DNA from: Siderastrea siderea | Taxonomy: Eukaryota; Cnidaria; Anthozoa; Scleractinia; Rhizangiidae | Assembly: GCA_964030785.1 (NCBI GenBank) | Contig: OZ034978.1 | Location: forward strand, 1,342,501 to 1,406,500 | Length of the DNA stretch: 64,000 nucleotides | Reading direction: 5' to 3' | Shown here: positions 1-12,100 of the stretch, piece by piece | Layout of the letters: every line of letters starts with the position of its first letter | Position numbering within the stretch: the stretch's first letter is position 1 | Made by a program: the position numbers and the translations under genes | Notes under the pieces: model-generated | What the model was told of the DNA's origin: nothing | Database searches by the model: none | The model's input: only the letters and a program-made list of their open reading frames with translations

Positions 1-262
1 AACCTCATGTTGGCCACCCCAACCTGTGTCCTACAATGCTGACCACCATCAGGAATATAGACCTTAATTACATAAGGCAATTTGATTGGCTGATTGATTG
101 ATTCCTTGGTACATTCTGTTGGGTAGTCACCGAACACGCGTCAAATAAGTTTGGTTTCATTCCTTTCGAAAAACGAATGATACATTTGAGAGAAAGACCC
201 TAAAGCGACTTCGAAGGAATGAAACAATATCTATTAGCCTAGGTAATGGCTTATTAGTATAC
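1..262. other. Non-coding DNA left of the first minisatellite
   Basis: No gene, repeat array or inverted repeat recognised. The minus-strand translation does not resemble a continuing LG exon. Confidence 0.4.
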
Positions 263-626
263 ACTAACAGATGCACCGAGAAACAAGGCATTAGACACAC
301 TGACAGATGCATTGAGAAACAAGGCATTAGACACCGATAGACGCACTGAGAAACAAGGCATTAGACACACGGACAGATGCACTGAGAAACAAGGCAATAG
401 ACACACGGACAGATGCACTGACAAAGGCATTAGACACACTAACAGATACACTGAGAAACAAGGCATTAGACACACTGACAGATGCACTGAGAAACAAGGC
501 ATTAGACACACACGGACAGATGCACTGAGAAACAAGGCATTAGACACACTGACAGATGCACTGAGAAACAAGGCATTAGACACACTGACAGATGCACTGA
601 GAAACAAGGCATTAGACACACTGACT
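263..626. repeat. 36-bp minisatellite, array A (about 10 copies)
   Basis: Tandem copies of a unit of about 36 bp containing ACTGACAGATGCACTGAG and AAACAAGGCATTAGACAC. Because 36 is a multiple of three, several frames on both strands stay open and give 12-residue repeats such as LTDALRNKALDT; these look like by-products, not a protein. The same unit forms a larger array at 3718-5370. Confidence 0.95.
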
Positions 627-679
627 TTATTTTGAAATTGACGAAAAAACGATTTGGTAAACACGGAAAAAGATTTTAA

Positions 680-848
680 TCGCCACGGCAAAAGTTTGAA
701 AACTCCACGCACAAAAGTTTGTTAACACCACGGCAAAAGTTTGTGAACATCACGGCAAGAGTTTGCGAACACTGCGGCAAAAGTTTGAAAACGCCACGGC
801 AAAAGTTTGAAAACGCCACGGCAAAAGTTTGTCGGCACCACGGCGGAA
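680..848. repeat. 22-bp tandem repeat
   Basis: About seven or eight copies of a 22-bp unit centred on CCACGGCAAAAGTTTG with a variable end (AAAACG, TGAACA, TTAACA). It degenerates toward the left, near 640. Confidence 0.88.
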
Positions 849-960
849 GTGAAATTTAAAGCGGAAATAAAGTCTCGTGTCATGATTAACAATGGCCAGT
901 GACAGAGCTACGCAACTGTCCAAAGCTTTTACAGTTTGGCTTTTACAAGCATGTCTTTAA

Positions 961-2513
961 CAGGGCTCGAGACTAACTTTTCAACTTAGTAGCCAAGTGG
1001 CTAGTGAGAGGTTTGATTTCACTAGCCAAAATAAATTTTCACTAGCCAGACTTTTTTGCATAATCTCATACTGTATTCAATATGTCTAATTTTTAGCCGA
1101 GTTAAGCACTGTAAACATGCCTCTCTGTATATCTCAAGAGTGAAGAACTTGAATGTTGGCTATTCTTTCCAACAGTTGAAGATCCTCACATGAATACAAA
1201 GTACTATGTGCCTTCAAGGCAAATTCTCAGGCGCAATGTAAGTTCACGCCTCTCATTTCCCGTTTCGGTCAGATCATGACGAATAACTCAAACAGTTAAC
1301 CTTTTATGAGCATGTCACTGTACGGAGAAACGTTCCGAAGACAAGACTAACATTGTACAAACGTTGTAAGGTACGGAGAAACGTCAAAAAGACAAGACTG
1401 ATACAGCACTCAACTCACGTAAGGAAAAACGTCAACAATAGAAGACTATTAAATTATAAGCGTATTTAGGTACGGAGAAACATTGAGCAGAAAAAACTAA
1501 TAAAGTTAGAACTTACTAAGGTACAAAGAAACGTTGAGAAGTCACATCAAACACGTTGGCATGGTTGGAAATGCACCAAAGTAGGGAGAAACGCTGCCAA
1601 CGTACCAAAATACAGAGACTAATAAATTAAAAATACGCAACTGCTAACTTACGGAGAAACGTTATTAGACAATACTAATTCCGTAAGAACGTGTGTGACG
1701 TACGGAAGAACGCCGAACGGACAAACTGAACTATTACAGTGGGACAATAAATTATGGCGAAACGCAAAGGAGACAACTAAAATCGCACTAACGTACAGAT
1801 AAACGTTGAGGAGACAAGACTAATACCATATGAACATACTAACGTACAGAGAAACGCTAAGCAGTGTCGACTTATCGTATGAATGTACAGACACACTGAA
1901 AACCTTAGGAAGAGCAGAACAATGCCGTGCAAACGCGTTAACGTACAAAGAAATGTTGAGAAGGCTAGACTAATAAATCGACGAACCTACTTACACTGTA
2001 TGTACGGAGAAACGTCGTGAAGACGTTACTTAAGGAGAAACAATGGGAAGAGAAACTACTGTGCGAAGGTAGCAATTAATGGAAAAAAGTCGATAACAGA
2101 AGACTAAAGAATTGTGTGAACTTGCTAACGTTTAGACAAATATCATGTGAACGCACTAGCAGACCTTTCCAGGAAACGTGTGGTAAAACGTTCTGAAGAC
2201 GGCTAATTTCGTTTGAACGTGGTTATGACGGACAAAACGTTGCCATCTGAGACACGAATTAGTAGGGAAAAACGTTGAGAGGACAAAACAAGTATCAATA
2301 CGAACATTATGATATCCTTCTACAGAATAAGTTTTAGTTTCTGCTCACTCAATTTGCTTTTGGGATCCGATCATCAGTTTGGTTTCCCTCCGGTGCTTCA
2401 GTGGTTTGAAATTTTCACTAACCAAAATGGCTAGTGAAAGCGCAAAACGTACTAGCCAAAACGGAATTTCTACTAGTCTGTGACTAGTTGGCTACTGTTA
2501 GTCTCGAGCCCTG
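961..2513. mobile_element. Inverted-repeat element with 6-bp target duplication (CTTTAA), satellite-like interior
   Basis: Both ends start CAGGGCTCGAGACTAAC, in opposite orientation, followed by TAGCCAA/CTAGTGA-rich subterminal repeats. The bases CTTTAA directly precede the left end (955-960) and follow the right end (2514-2519). No transposase ORF is present, so it is non-autonomous. The interior from about 1315 to 2290 is a degenerate series of ACGGAGAAACGTT-like motifs, each followed by AGACAAGACTAA-like words, spaced roughly 50-70 bp. The CAG-starting ends suggest a hAT-like origin; the 6-bp duplication is shorter than the usual 8 bp. Confidence 0.8.
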
Positions 2514-2519
2514 CTTTAA

Positions 2520-2832
2520 GGGATTTTCCTTTCCTGTAAGAGATCAAGGGAAGTTCCTTGAATATCTCTCTGAGTAATGGCTTGTTTTGTAGTTAAATGC
2601 CATTTATTGGAGGGTTTAACGTTCTTAGAGCCGTTTAAAATCTTTGTGCCATTGTGTGTGCTAGCTCTCTGGCAATTAGTTAGGTTTTTTGGCTCAGTTT
2701 AATTGCAAGATTCTTTAAAGCCACTTAAAAGAGTAATGTTTTCTGAAAGGATCCGCGAGTTTCTAAGTCCGTGAAATTCCATTTATTAAACCAAAAAACA
2801 ATCTGCCACCTGGGGAGCGCCGAGGCCTATTT
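2520..2832. other. Non-coding spacer
   Basis: No ORF, tandem repeat or inverted repeat recognised between the two inverted-repeat elements. Confidence 0.4.
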
Positions 2833-3267
2833 CCCTTTCGTAAACGGTCGTTGCCATTTTTGACGGTCGATGCCATCATTGGTAACCAAGCCTTCAGTTA
2901 TGGTAGAAGTAATATATGCTCTGGATTAATGTACAATAAAGCAACAAATACATTTTTGAATAGTCTTAGACAGAACAAAGTTTAAGCCCAAGTTGAATTT
3001 ACGTTAAAAGTTCGGGAAAGGGCAAGGGTCACCTATTATAGATGTATCAGTTATGAAAGACAGTTAATTATAATATATACTTTACTTTTTCGGAATTGTG
3101 GCGGATTGGCGTGGTAGTGTAGGGGTAGGGGAGAAAGATTAGCATACGAAAGGACCGGGTTCGAATCTGGGTTGTGAATATCTTTCTTTTTAGTAGGAAA
3201 ACTTTCAATAATAGTTCAAAAATTTTCCAAGTGTCTCAAAAATGGCAACGACCGTTTACGAAAGGGA
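2833..3267. mobile_element. Small inverted-repeat element enclosing a tRNA-like segment
   Basis: About 30 bp around CCCTTTCGTAAACGGTCG at 2838-2862 reappears inverted at 3238-3266. Between them, 3100-3175 resembles a tRNA-derived SINE head: an A-box-like GGCGTGGTAGTG and a B-box-like GGGTTCGAATC. Either a SINE lies inside a MITE or the inverted repeat arose independently. No clear target duplication was identified. Confidence 0.55.
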
Positions 3268-3717
3268 AAATTGCCCGAGCCGAGCACTCGCAGAGCGTAT
3301 TCAAAACAGGGAAATAATTAATCCTAAGGAAAGCAGATAAATCCACAACAACCGTCCTAATGAGCAGAGAAGACAAAACACCGAATCTTTGTTCAAAACT
3401 ACAGTACATAGCGTGCACATGTATCTGTCGGAAAATGTTCTTCTTTATGGGGAGCAGTAAGGAGAAACTGATAAGAGTACATTCTTGGCACCCCGCTTCA
3501 CAGACGCCTTAAGCTAACAGACATTGACTAATTTTGTCTCGACGGAAGGCTCATGTATATTTTTCCTCCATTAACCCGCTACGGACAAATAAAATGGACA
3601 CTTTTCTCTGACCCGAGTGACATTAGCTCCCATAAAAATATAACCTAGCTCAGCTTACTATTAATTTACGGAGAGTGGTTATCTGTGTACAGTGTACTGA
3701 ATATTTTCATTTTAGTC
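3268..3717. other. Non-coding spacer before second minisatellite
   Basis: Nothing recognised; the short minus-strand ORF at 3236-3418 overlaps the inverted repeat and shows no known domain. Confidence 0.4.
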
Positions 3718-5370
3718 CAGACACACTGTCAGATGTACTGACAAATAAGGCATTAGACACACTGACAGATGCACTGACAAACAAGATATTAGACACACTG
3801 ACAGAGGCACTGAGAAAGAAGGCTTTAGACACACTGACCGACCCACTAACAAACAAGACATTAGACACACTGACAGATGCACTGGGAAACAAGGCATTAG
3901 ACACACTGACAGATGCAGTAACAAACAAGGCATTAGACACACGGACAGATGCACTGAGAAACAAGGCATTAACACACTGACAGACACACTGAGAAACAAG
4001 GCATTAACACACTGACAGACACACTGAGAAGCAAGGCATTAAACACACTGACAGATGCACTGAGAAACAAGACATTAGACACTGACAAACAAGACATTAG
4101 ACACACTGACAGATGCACTGAGAAACAAGGCATTAGACACACTGACAGATACACTGAGAAACAAGGCATTAGACACACTGACAGATGCACTGACAAACGA
4201 GACATTAGAGACACTGACAGATGCACTGAGAAACAAGGCTTTAGACACACTGACAGATGCACTGACAAACGAGACATTAGACACACTGACAGATGTACTG
4301 AGAAAGAAGGCATTAGACACACTGACAGATGTACTGACAAACAAGGCATTAAACACACTGACAGATGCACTGACAAACAAGACATTGGACACACTGACAG
4401 ATGCACTGGGAAACAAGGCATTAGACACACTGACAGATGTACTGAGAAAGAAGGCATTAACACACTGACAGAAACACTGAGAAGCAAGGCATTAGACACA
4501 CTGACAGATGCACTGACAAACAAGACATTAGACACACTGACAGATGCACTTACAAACAAGACATTAGACACACTGACAGATGCACTGAGAAACAAGGCAT
4601 TAGACACACTGAGAGATGCACTAAGAAACAAGGCATTAGACACACTGACAGATGCACTGACAAACAAGACATTAGACACACTGACAGATGCACTGAGAAA
4701 CAAGGCATTAGACACACTGACCGATGCACTGAGAAACAAGGCATTAGACACTGACAGATTCACTGAAAAACAAGACATTAGACACACTGACAGATGCACT
4801 GAGAAACAAGGCATTAGACACACTGACAGATGTACTGAGAAAGAAGGCATTAGACACACTGACAGATGTACTGAGAAAGAAGGCATTAGACACATTGACA
4901 GATGTACTGAGAAAGAAGGCATTAGACACACTGACAGACGTACTGACAAACAAGGCATTAGACACACTGACAGATGCACTGACAAACAAGATATTAGACA
5001 CACTGACAGAGGGACTGAGAAAGAAGGCTTTAGACACACTGACAGACCCACTAACAAACAAGACATTAGACACACCGACAGATGCACTGAGAAACAAGGC
5101 ATTATACACACTGACAGATGCACTGCGAAACAAGGCATTAGACACTGACAGATGCACTAACAAACAAGGCATTAGACACACGGACAGATGCACTGAGAAA
5201 CAAGGCATTAGACACACTGACAGATGCACTGAGAAACAAGGCATTAGACACACTTACAGACGCACTAAGAAACAAGGCATTAGACACACTGACAGATGCA
5301 CTTAGAAACAAGGCATTAGACACACTGACAGATGCACTAACAAACAAGGCATTAGACACACTGACAGCTC
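3718..5370. repeat. 36-bp minisatellite, array B (about 45 copies)
   Basis: The same 36-bp unit as array A, about 1.65 kb, with several variants: GAGAAACAAGGC, GACAAACAAGAC and GAGAAAGAAGGC types alternate. Runs of variants recur in the same order near 3770-3900 and 4970-5110 (both contain the rare GAGAAAGAAGGCTTTAGA form), which suggests internal duplication of a higher-order block. Occasional deletions of four or five bases shift the frame, which argues against selection for a protein. Confidence 0.95.
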
Positions 5371-5497
5371 CAAACAGTGATCACATTCTGTCTGTAAATT
5401 TAGAACAAAGTGGCTGCTAGTGGAGGATGTAGCTGCCTGCTCTGGTTTTAAGTCTTAGCAAGAGTTAAACACAGCATCATAAATATCAAATACTTAC

Positions 5498-6000
5498 ACA
5501 TTCACAGCAATCATGGTCCTGTTCTCTATGCCTCCCCAGTAAACATAGTCTGCATCCACAAATTTGCTCCTCCCAGTGTAGTAAGGACTGTTTTCTGCAA
5601 GTGTTTCAACAGTGCCTGCACTTGAAACTGTTAATGTATACCGTCCACGATTTGCTCTCTTTTTTTTCACAGACACCAGTTTCCCAGTGTCGTAAAGTTT
5701 TTTAGAACGGACTTGCCTATATCCATAACCCATATTGTATGAAAACACCACATGTCCATTAGACAGCTCCATCGCTTGAAACAGAGAAGGATCATCGTCA
5801 TCAATTGCAATGACCAAAATACCATTTGAAGAGGTTGTTTGGAATTTAAAATCCACCTCTTCCATGGGATCCTGATCATATTCACCAGACTTGAGATACC
5901 CTGTTCCAAAGAATGTTTTGAACGTGTCATCTTGTGATGCTGCAAACTGTGCTGCACCAGTACGTATGGGACAGTAGCCATCTTTTGAAGGTTTTATAAG
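5498..6000 (-). CDS. Laminin alpha exon 20: LG2, last exon seen
   Basis: 503 bp, phase 0 in (acceptor TTATTTCAG), two bases out (donor GTAAGT). It encodes most of LG2: [68 protein letters not shown] and YVYWGG. A nominal stop codon (TAA) follows directly because the donor is GTAAGT, but the LG2 fold lacks its last strand and Cys, so splicing to further exons is more likely than termination here. No continuing LG exon was found in 1-5497. Confidence 0.92.
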
Positions 6001-6076
6001 CTGAAATAAATGCAAATTACTTAATTGCACTTCACAGTGTGCATCATCATCGTCATCATCATCTTCATCATCATCG

Positions 6077-6113
<37 letters not shown>

Positions 6114-9100
6114 TTACTTGATTCTTTTTAACTGGTGCAATGACCTATACAACGTCCTATAACGACGTTATTTCAGTCATGCAACACGTGACATATAACA
6201 GAGATTTCAGTGACATACACGTGGTCTTGTACAAGATATTATCAACTCACTTTTCTTTATTATCTTTTCTCAATTATGGGAACCATTTGACGAATTACAA
6301 GTAGTGATAGACATAATGGTCATTTACTAAAATGATTTTTTATGCGATTTTAGCAGTGATCTTAAGCACAATTTAAAATTGATTGCGTAAACTACTTGTA
6401 ATTTTACAGTGATTTATCAGTGATCCGATTGCAAATATGTTGTGATCAGAGCGAAACGCATGGAATGTGAACATAAAACAGTTCCCTTGGGGGTCCCTCA
6501 AGGCAATGACATCACACGTGCTCTGCTCACAAGGCAACAAAATCACAATCAAATTGCCGTGAAAACACAGCCGATAGTTTACATGCATGATTTAAGAATT
6601 GGGTAAAGAAAGGCTACGAATTAAAACTAAATTGCCTCTGTAAGAAGCCCTTAATAAACTACAGAGGTTCTGCTAAATTAAATGTCTAGGCGTGAAACCC
6701 TCAGAGTGATCAATGACAGTTTGGGACCTGGGAAACCTTACTTACTTCTGAATTCCACGTTCCAACGAAGTGATGGTTCACCTGAAGAGCATCTACACAT
6801 CCTGTATAATTAGTGGGAGAAACTTGAGGTGGCAGTCGCATTGCCATGGAAACACCACCAACAATGAGGTCACTGTCCTTGTTAAACATTATTTTGGGGT
6901 TGTTCATTTTTAGTGGTCTTTCTAAACTGGAAGCAGTCTGTTCATCGTTGTTTCCCTCAGAAAACTTCACCGAAAGTTTTGCCAAATCTCCAGTCCTATC
7001 AAGGGGTTCACAAAGAGGTAAATCATAGCATGAGGTAAACATTCCATTGATGTCTTAACAAGTCCACTCTCCTTACCATTATAGACAATAACTTCATGGA
7101 CAGTGAACCCTGTCTGACAGCCAATTTAGTTTGGTGTGACAAAACTTTCAGTCGTTTGCCTGAAATTTGCCAAAGTTTTAACACAACTAGACTGGCCACT
7201 AAGGTTAACCAGCACATACACTGTCATTGGAGTGTACTTCAAACATTATTCTCCTTCTTATTCTCTTTTATACATGTGTATCTCATTTTTTTTCAGAAGA
7301 TGCTACTCACCATTATCCTTTTCAATTCTGATTGACCTCTTTACTATGACCACCCTGCCCATTTGTGAACAGATTAATATTAATGGCTCTACTCTACAGG
7401 CCTTCAGCATGGTATTGGTTTCCATGTACATCACAAATGTCTGAATTCTCACATTAAAGCAGTAATTCATTAGATAGTAAAACTTCAAACGAGCTGAAGA
7501 TTCATCCCATAAAATTCTTCCCTGTTGTAGTAAGAAAAACGGAATTGGCTAGTTTGGCTTTTTTAAATCAAATCTTTAAGGACACAGAAAAAGGAATCAG
7601 CATTTTGTTTCAGTTCGAATTGTTTGTGTCATATATATATATTATTTGCCGGCCGGGAGGTCCATATTGAGAAAAACTGTGCCAGAGGTCTTGAGTACAG
7701 CCCGAGGCCGCAGGCCGAGGGCCGTGCTCAAGACCGAGGGCACAGTTTTTCTCAATACGGACCAACCACGGCCGGCAAATAATATTTTTATTTTTTTCTT
7801 GTTGTTTTTCAAAAGTTAAACGTGTCTTGTTGTTTTCGGAAAGCAACGTTTTGCAAGCGCGCGTAAAATGAACCATGAAACGAAGCCGTTTGTGACACCA
7901 GAGCAGCAAAATACGCTTTTTTACTCTGTTAAAACTCAGAAATCACAGGAAGCAATATAACTAAAAGAAACCCCTTTATTTTCCCAAATTTCGATAAATG
8001 TAGCTAACTCCTGCTCGATTTACTCAAATGTTTGTCGAAAGGGAAGAGGCGATTTACATTGTACAACCTTCGGTATTTTAACAAGAAATTTTGGAAAGAA
8101 AGTTTTTAACGACAATGTACAAAAAATTTCAGAATTCTAAGTTTCGGAGAACGTTTTAAAGATTTTAAAGGTTTTAAAAACCCATTACAAATTTTTTGTT
8201 ATTGACGTTCCGTTGACCGCGGTCAAGATCGGAAAATTCCGCCCGCTCCCGGAACCAATCAGATTGCAGGATTTGGTTCATCTTGCCCGCTCATGCGCTG
8301 AGAAAATAATGTTTGTTCTGTTTGGTTTGTATTGTTCGTAATATCGTGTTGTTTTGTTTGCTTTTTTTTTGCCCTTCCACACTAGATTTACAAGGCAATG
8401 GGATACCGTTTATGCATGACATATTGCACTTGAGACAAAATTTGCAAGTGTGCCTGCTTGTCATGAAAGTGTTGAAAAGTCATATTTTTAAAGCAGACAT
8501 ATCAGTGACATTGTTAGGAAATTAATTCTTGTGATTGTCCACCAACACCATCTGCAAGGTCTTGTACTACAGACACTTTTTCCTTATAAGACGAATGTCC
8601 ATTAACAAAATTCCAGCCCTTATATAATTACGTATGTTCTAAATTAGTTAAATTATAAAGAATGAAACTCACATGCCAGCTTCAACTTTGTACCAGCGGC
8701 TGCCATCAGTGGAGATATTCCCATTGGCTTTAAAGTCCTTATAAGTCCCAGAGGTACACATCTTCACATGTGGTGTAGCTGCCTTTAATTCCAAAGCAAA
8801 AAAGTCTGCTCCACAGCCTGACTGCCGTTTCTGGCGATAATTATTTGAGTTCCGAGCGTCACCCATAAACAGAACCAGTCCGTCAGGCTTTTCCGGTTTC
8901 AAATACACAAGGAAGTCAAGAGATCTGGTTTCTCGCTGGATAGCAGGAGGGGGTACTGGTTCACTGATTGTTTGACCATCAAATTTCATGACAAGCAAGG
9001 TGTATCTGAGTAGAGTGTTTGCCCTGACAAGCATTCCTTCAATATCATCCAACCGTCGCTTCACTTCTGTATCCAACTCTTTGATAATCTTCTCCTGTCG

Positions 9101-12100
9101 TATTTCCTGGATTACAACTTTGTCTTCAATGGCTAAAGACATATTGATTGCATTTCTCACTTTGTTTTCTGCTTGAGTGATGTTGCTGTTTGTGGCAACA
9201 ATCGACTCCTTGAGGTCAGACAGACTTGTAAGTTGGCCCTGAAAAAGTAATTACTGGATTTATACCTTGGTGCACATTTCACAGTAGCTAATTAAACTGG
9301 GTGGGTGGGGGGTTGAGAAATTTTTTCCCTCGTACATGTTAATCCCCTGTATACAAAATCACAAAACACAGATCTACTCCCTACTAACAAACTGACAGTG
9401 ATCCAAATTACATAAACACAAACAACAAAACCTGGGTTTGTCAAAGATGGGCCCTTATGAGCTGAAGGTAAGATCTGATAATGTGAACCAACTTATCAAA
9501 AGTTGGTACTCCAGTTAAAGGCTACTATTTAGGTGGCGTGACCTGCCTAGGCACGTCCGGCCGTCTCATAAAATGCCACGCACATTCCTGGTTTGGCGGT
9601 AGTCAGTTCACTTAGTCTCCGCGCGGGCTCTAAACAATCAGGCTCGTTATAATGATGTGGATTTTACGAGATTGAAAGCTAATGTATCAAATACATGTAG
9701 CGGACGATTTGTTCATGACATGACCATTTTTGCATCTGAAGCGCAATTTTGTGGTTTTGAGTTTCGCGGTGTATTGAAGTTGAGTAAAGGTAAGCACTGA
9801 AATGTTTATTTCGCTGTTTTTGAGAACATTTTGTTTTTAAGAGGCAGTGTTTACAAAGGCTAGTGAGAACTTGGGAGTTGTGCGCGTTGTCAGTATATCG
9901 GCATAAAAATAGTTTTGTATGTGGTGTTGTTTTGCTGAGTACTTAGCCTGTGAGATCATCCATGACTCATGGAGACTATTGTTAGTAGTGGTTACACAGT
10001 GCTTCCAACCCGACAGGTTGCGAAGGTGATCATAAACTCCATTCTTGAGTTTTGCGATGATGTAAAGCAGAGGAAGGAAGATAGTGCTTCCCCTGATGTT
10101 CAATATACAATTGCACAACTTGTTTGTAAAAATGCAGAAAATGTTTCAAAGAGCAGCTTTTGAAAAATTTCCAAAACTGCACTAACTAAACCCGCAGGAA
10201 AAACAAGGCAAAACATTAGCCCCCCCCCCCCGCCCTGTCAAACAGCATGCTTTGTCTGCGGGGGAGCAGGGATGGCGCAGTGGTGAGAGCACTCGCCTTC
10301 CAACAATGTGGCCCGGGTTCGATTCCTGTTCCCGGTGTCATATGTGGGTTGAGTTTGTTGTTGGTTCTCGTCCTTGCTCCGACAAATCCCAAGTATTTGA
10401 AATAGCCCCAAGTATTTGAAATAAACACAACAGGAATCAAAGGTAAAACAGTTTAAAATAATGGAAATTAATAACTAACTAAATAAAGGTAATTAACATG
10501 GGAGAGAAGATCTTACTTTCTGTTGAGAGAGAGAAAGGTGCATTGCTACTTCCAAAAGCAGTTCATCCAAAACACATGGCTATACATTTAGACACTTACA
10601 TGTGAGATGATGCAGATCAACTTCAATTCAGAGATTATAAACAGTGTACTAAAAGATTTAAATATGCTTTCCTCGTGCATAGGAAACGTATCACTAATCT
10701 GTCTTAATATACAAGGAGAGGGTTCAGAATTCCCTGAAATCAATTGAAAATGATAGAAGTTTATTTCATAGATAATAATGCTCCAATTTATTAAGGTCAC
10801 AGAAATTACACCTTCAAGAAATTAATTGTCACCCTGACATAGAACCCCGAATTTTAGCAACATAGTGCAGCTTATCCACAAGTGTCTAAAAGTACAATAT
10901 TCCCGTTAAGCTGTTTATTTGAAATTTAGAAGTTTAAGAAAATCTGTCACATATATAAAAAGATAAAAGTTGTCACTGGCTAAAATTATTTGAAAAGGAT
11001 GTTCCAGTTGTGGTACTGTGACCTTTGTCAGCTAGAAAATTGTTGAAACGTCCTTTTCAAATAATTTTAGCCAGTTATAACACTTTGCTTTTTATATAAT
11101 AAATATTATAATATTATTATACCATCCCTGACAACTACCACATTTTTGAAAATCTGTCAAATTTGTAATTTGTACACCTTAAAGTAAAGGACTATGAACC
11201 AAAAAAATACCTCCATATCTTCAGCTTTTCTCCGTGCATCATCTGCCATGTTTATTGATTCAGTGGCATTGTCCTCAAGTTCAGTAGCTCTGCCACCTTA
11301 AGTGTAATTAGTTACAACTTAGTTAAAACAGGTATCCATTTCACATATGATGTTGTTTGATTCAAATGACCGACTGATCGACAAACTGATTAATAAACGT
11401 CACTGACCCGTTCTCCACCGAAAGAGCCTTAAAATACTGACAGACTAAGACTAAGTGATTGATTGACTGATGGTTTGTCACAATCACTGACTGATTGACT
11501 GCATGCCTGATTATCAAAAAAAAAAACAAACAAACAACAACAACAACAACAACAACTCTTACCTATAAGACTGGCCATTTTATCAAATTCAGGAAAATTA
11601 CTTTCCACATCTGACAGGTCACTAGATACATTTCTGATTTTAGCCCTGATGAGCTCCAGCCTTCTCTTGATCTCATCAAGAGCACTTGTCAATTCATTGT
11701 TCACTTTATCCTCTGTCAGTGTTGCAGTCTTATTAAGGCCTGAACTGATATTCTGAGAATCTTTTGCCTGCTTGCTGACATTTTCAGACTGAACAAAATA
11801 AGGCAATGTCAACTGCTAACCACTACACAATACTGTTAGGCAGCATCACATCTCTCTACCCAAGCAACATTTCAATGTTGCGATAAAGTGGTAACCACCA
11901 TACAATACTGTTAGGCAACATCAAATCCCTCTAGTACCAGAGTCAACTAGTGCTGGTAACCATAAATACAATACTGCTCAAGGTTAGTGGAAAAAAGAAA
12001 ACTGTCATCTTGAAGAAAATAACCCTCAATCTGCTCCCCAAACTCCCAAGGTAAAAACCCCTGGACATTTAATTTGCAAAACATTTCTGATGGGATTCCT

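Noticed and set aside
1315..2290. Regularly spaced ACGGAGAAACG motifs that at first look like a CRISPR array
   Set aside because: The repeats are degenerate, spacing is irregular, there are no cas genes and the context is eukaryotic; they lie inside an inverted-repeat element.
3100..3180. Possible functional tRNA gene
   Set aside because: B-box-like and A-box-like words are present, but no complete acceptor stem or proper anticodon arm could be folded.
254..5359. Long ORFs (up to 389 codons) over the 36-bp minisatellite, on both strands, resembling secreted repeat proteins
   Set aside because: They exist because the unit length is a multiple of three and contains no stop in several frames. 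Indels in the array shift the frame freely, and there is no start context, signal peptide pattern or splice support.
5494..5500. TAA after exon 20 as the laminin stop codon
   Set aside because: It is part of a strong GTAAGT donor, and LG2 would lack its last strand and Cys; alpha chains normally carry up to five LG domains.
7023..7217. Minus-strand ORF next to exon 19 as an extra laminin exon
   Set aside because: A frame with [10 protein letters not shown] looked LG-like, but the splice borders do not work (the next intron would be 23 bp) and the acceptor at 6996 joins exons 18 and 19 in phase with normal LG1 sequence.
9969..10163. 64-codon plus-strand ORF as a small gene
   Set aside because: No domain, no splice or promoter evidence; it lies in a laminin intron and may be old repeat debris.
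10266..10340. Possible functional tRNA gene
   Set aside because: Good polymerase III boxes but no matching acceptor stem, and a SINE tail follows.
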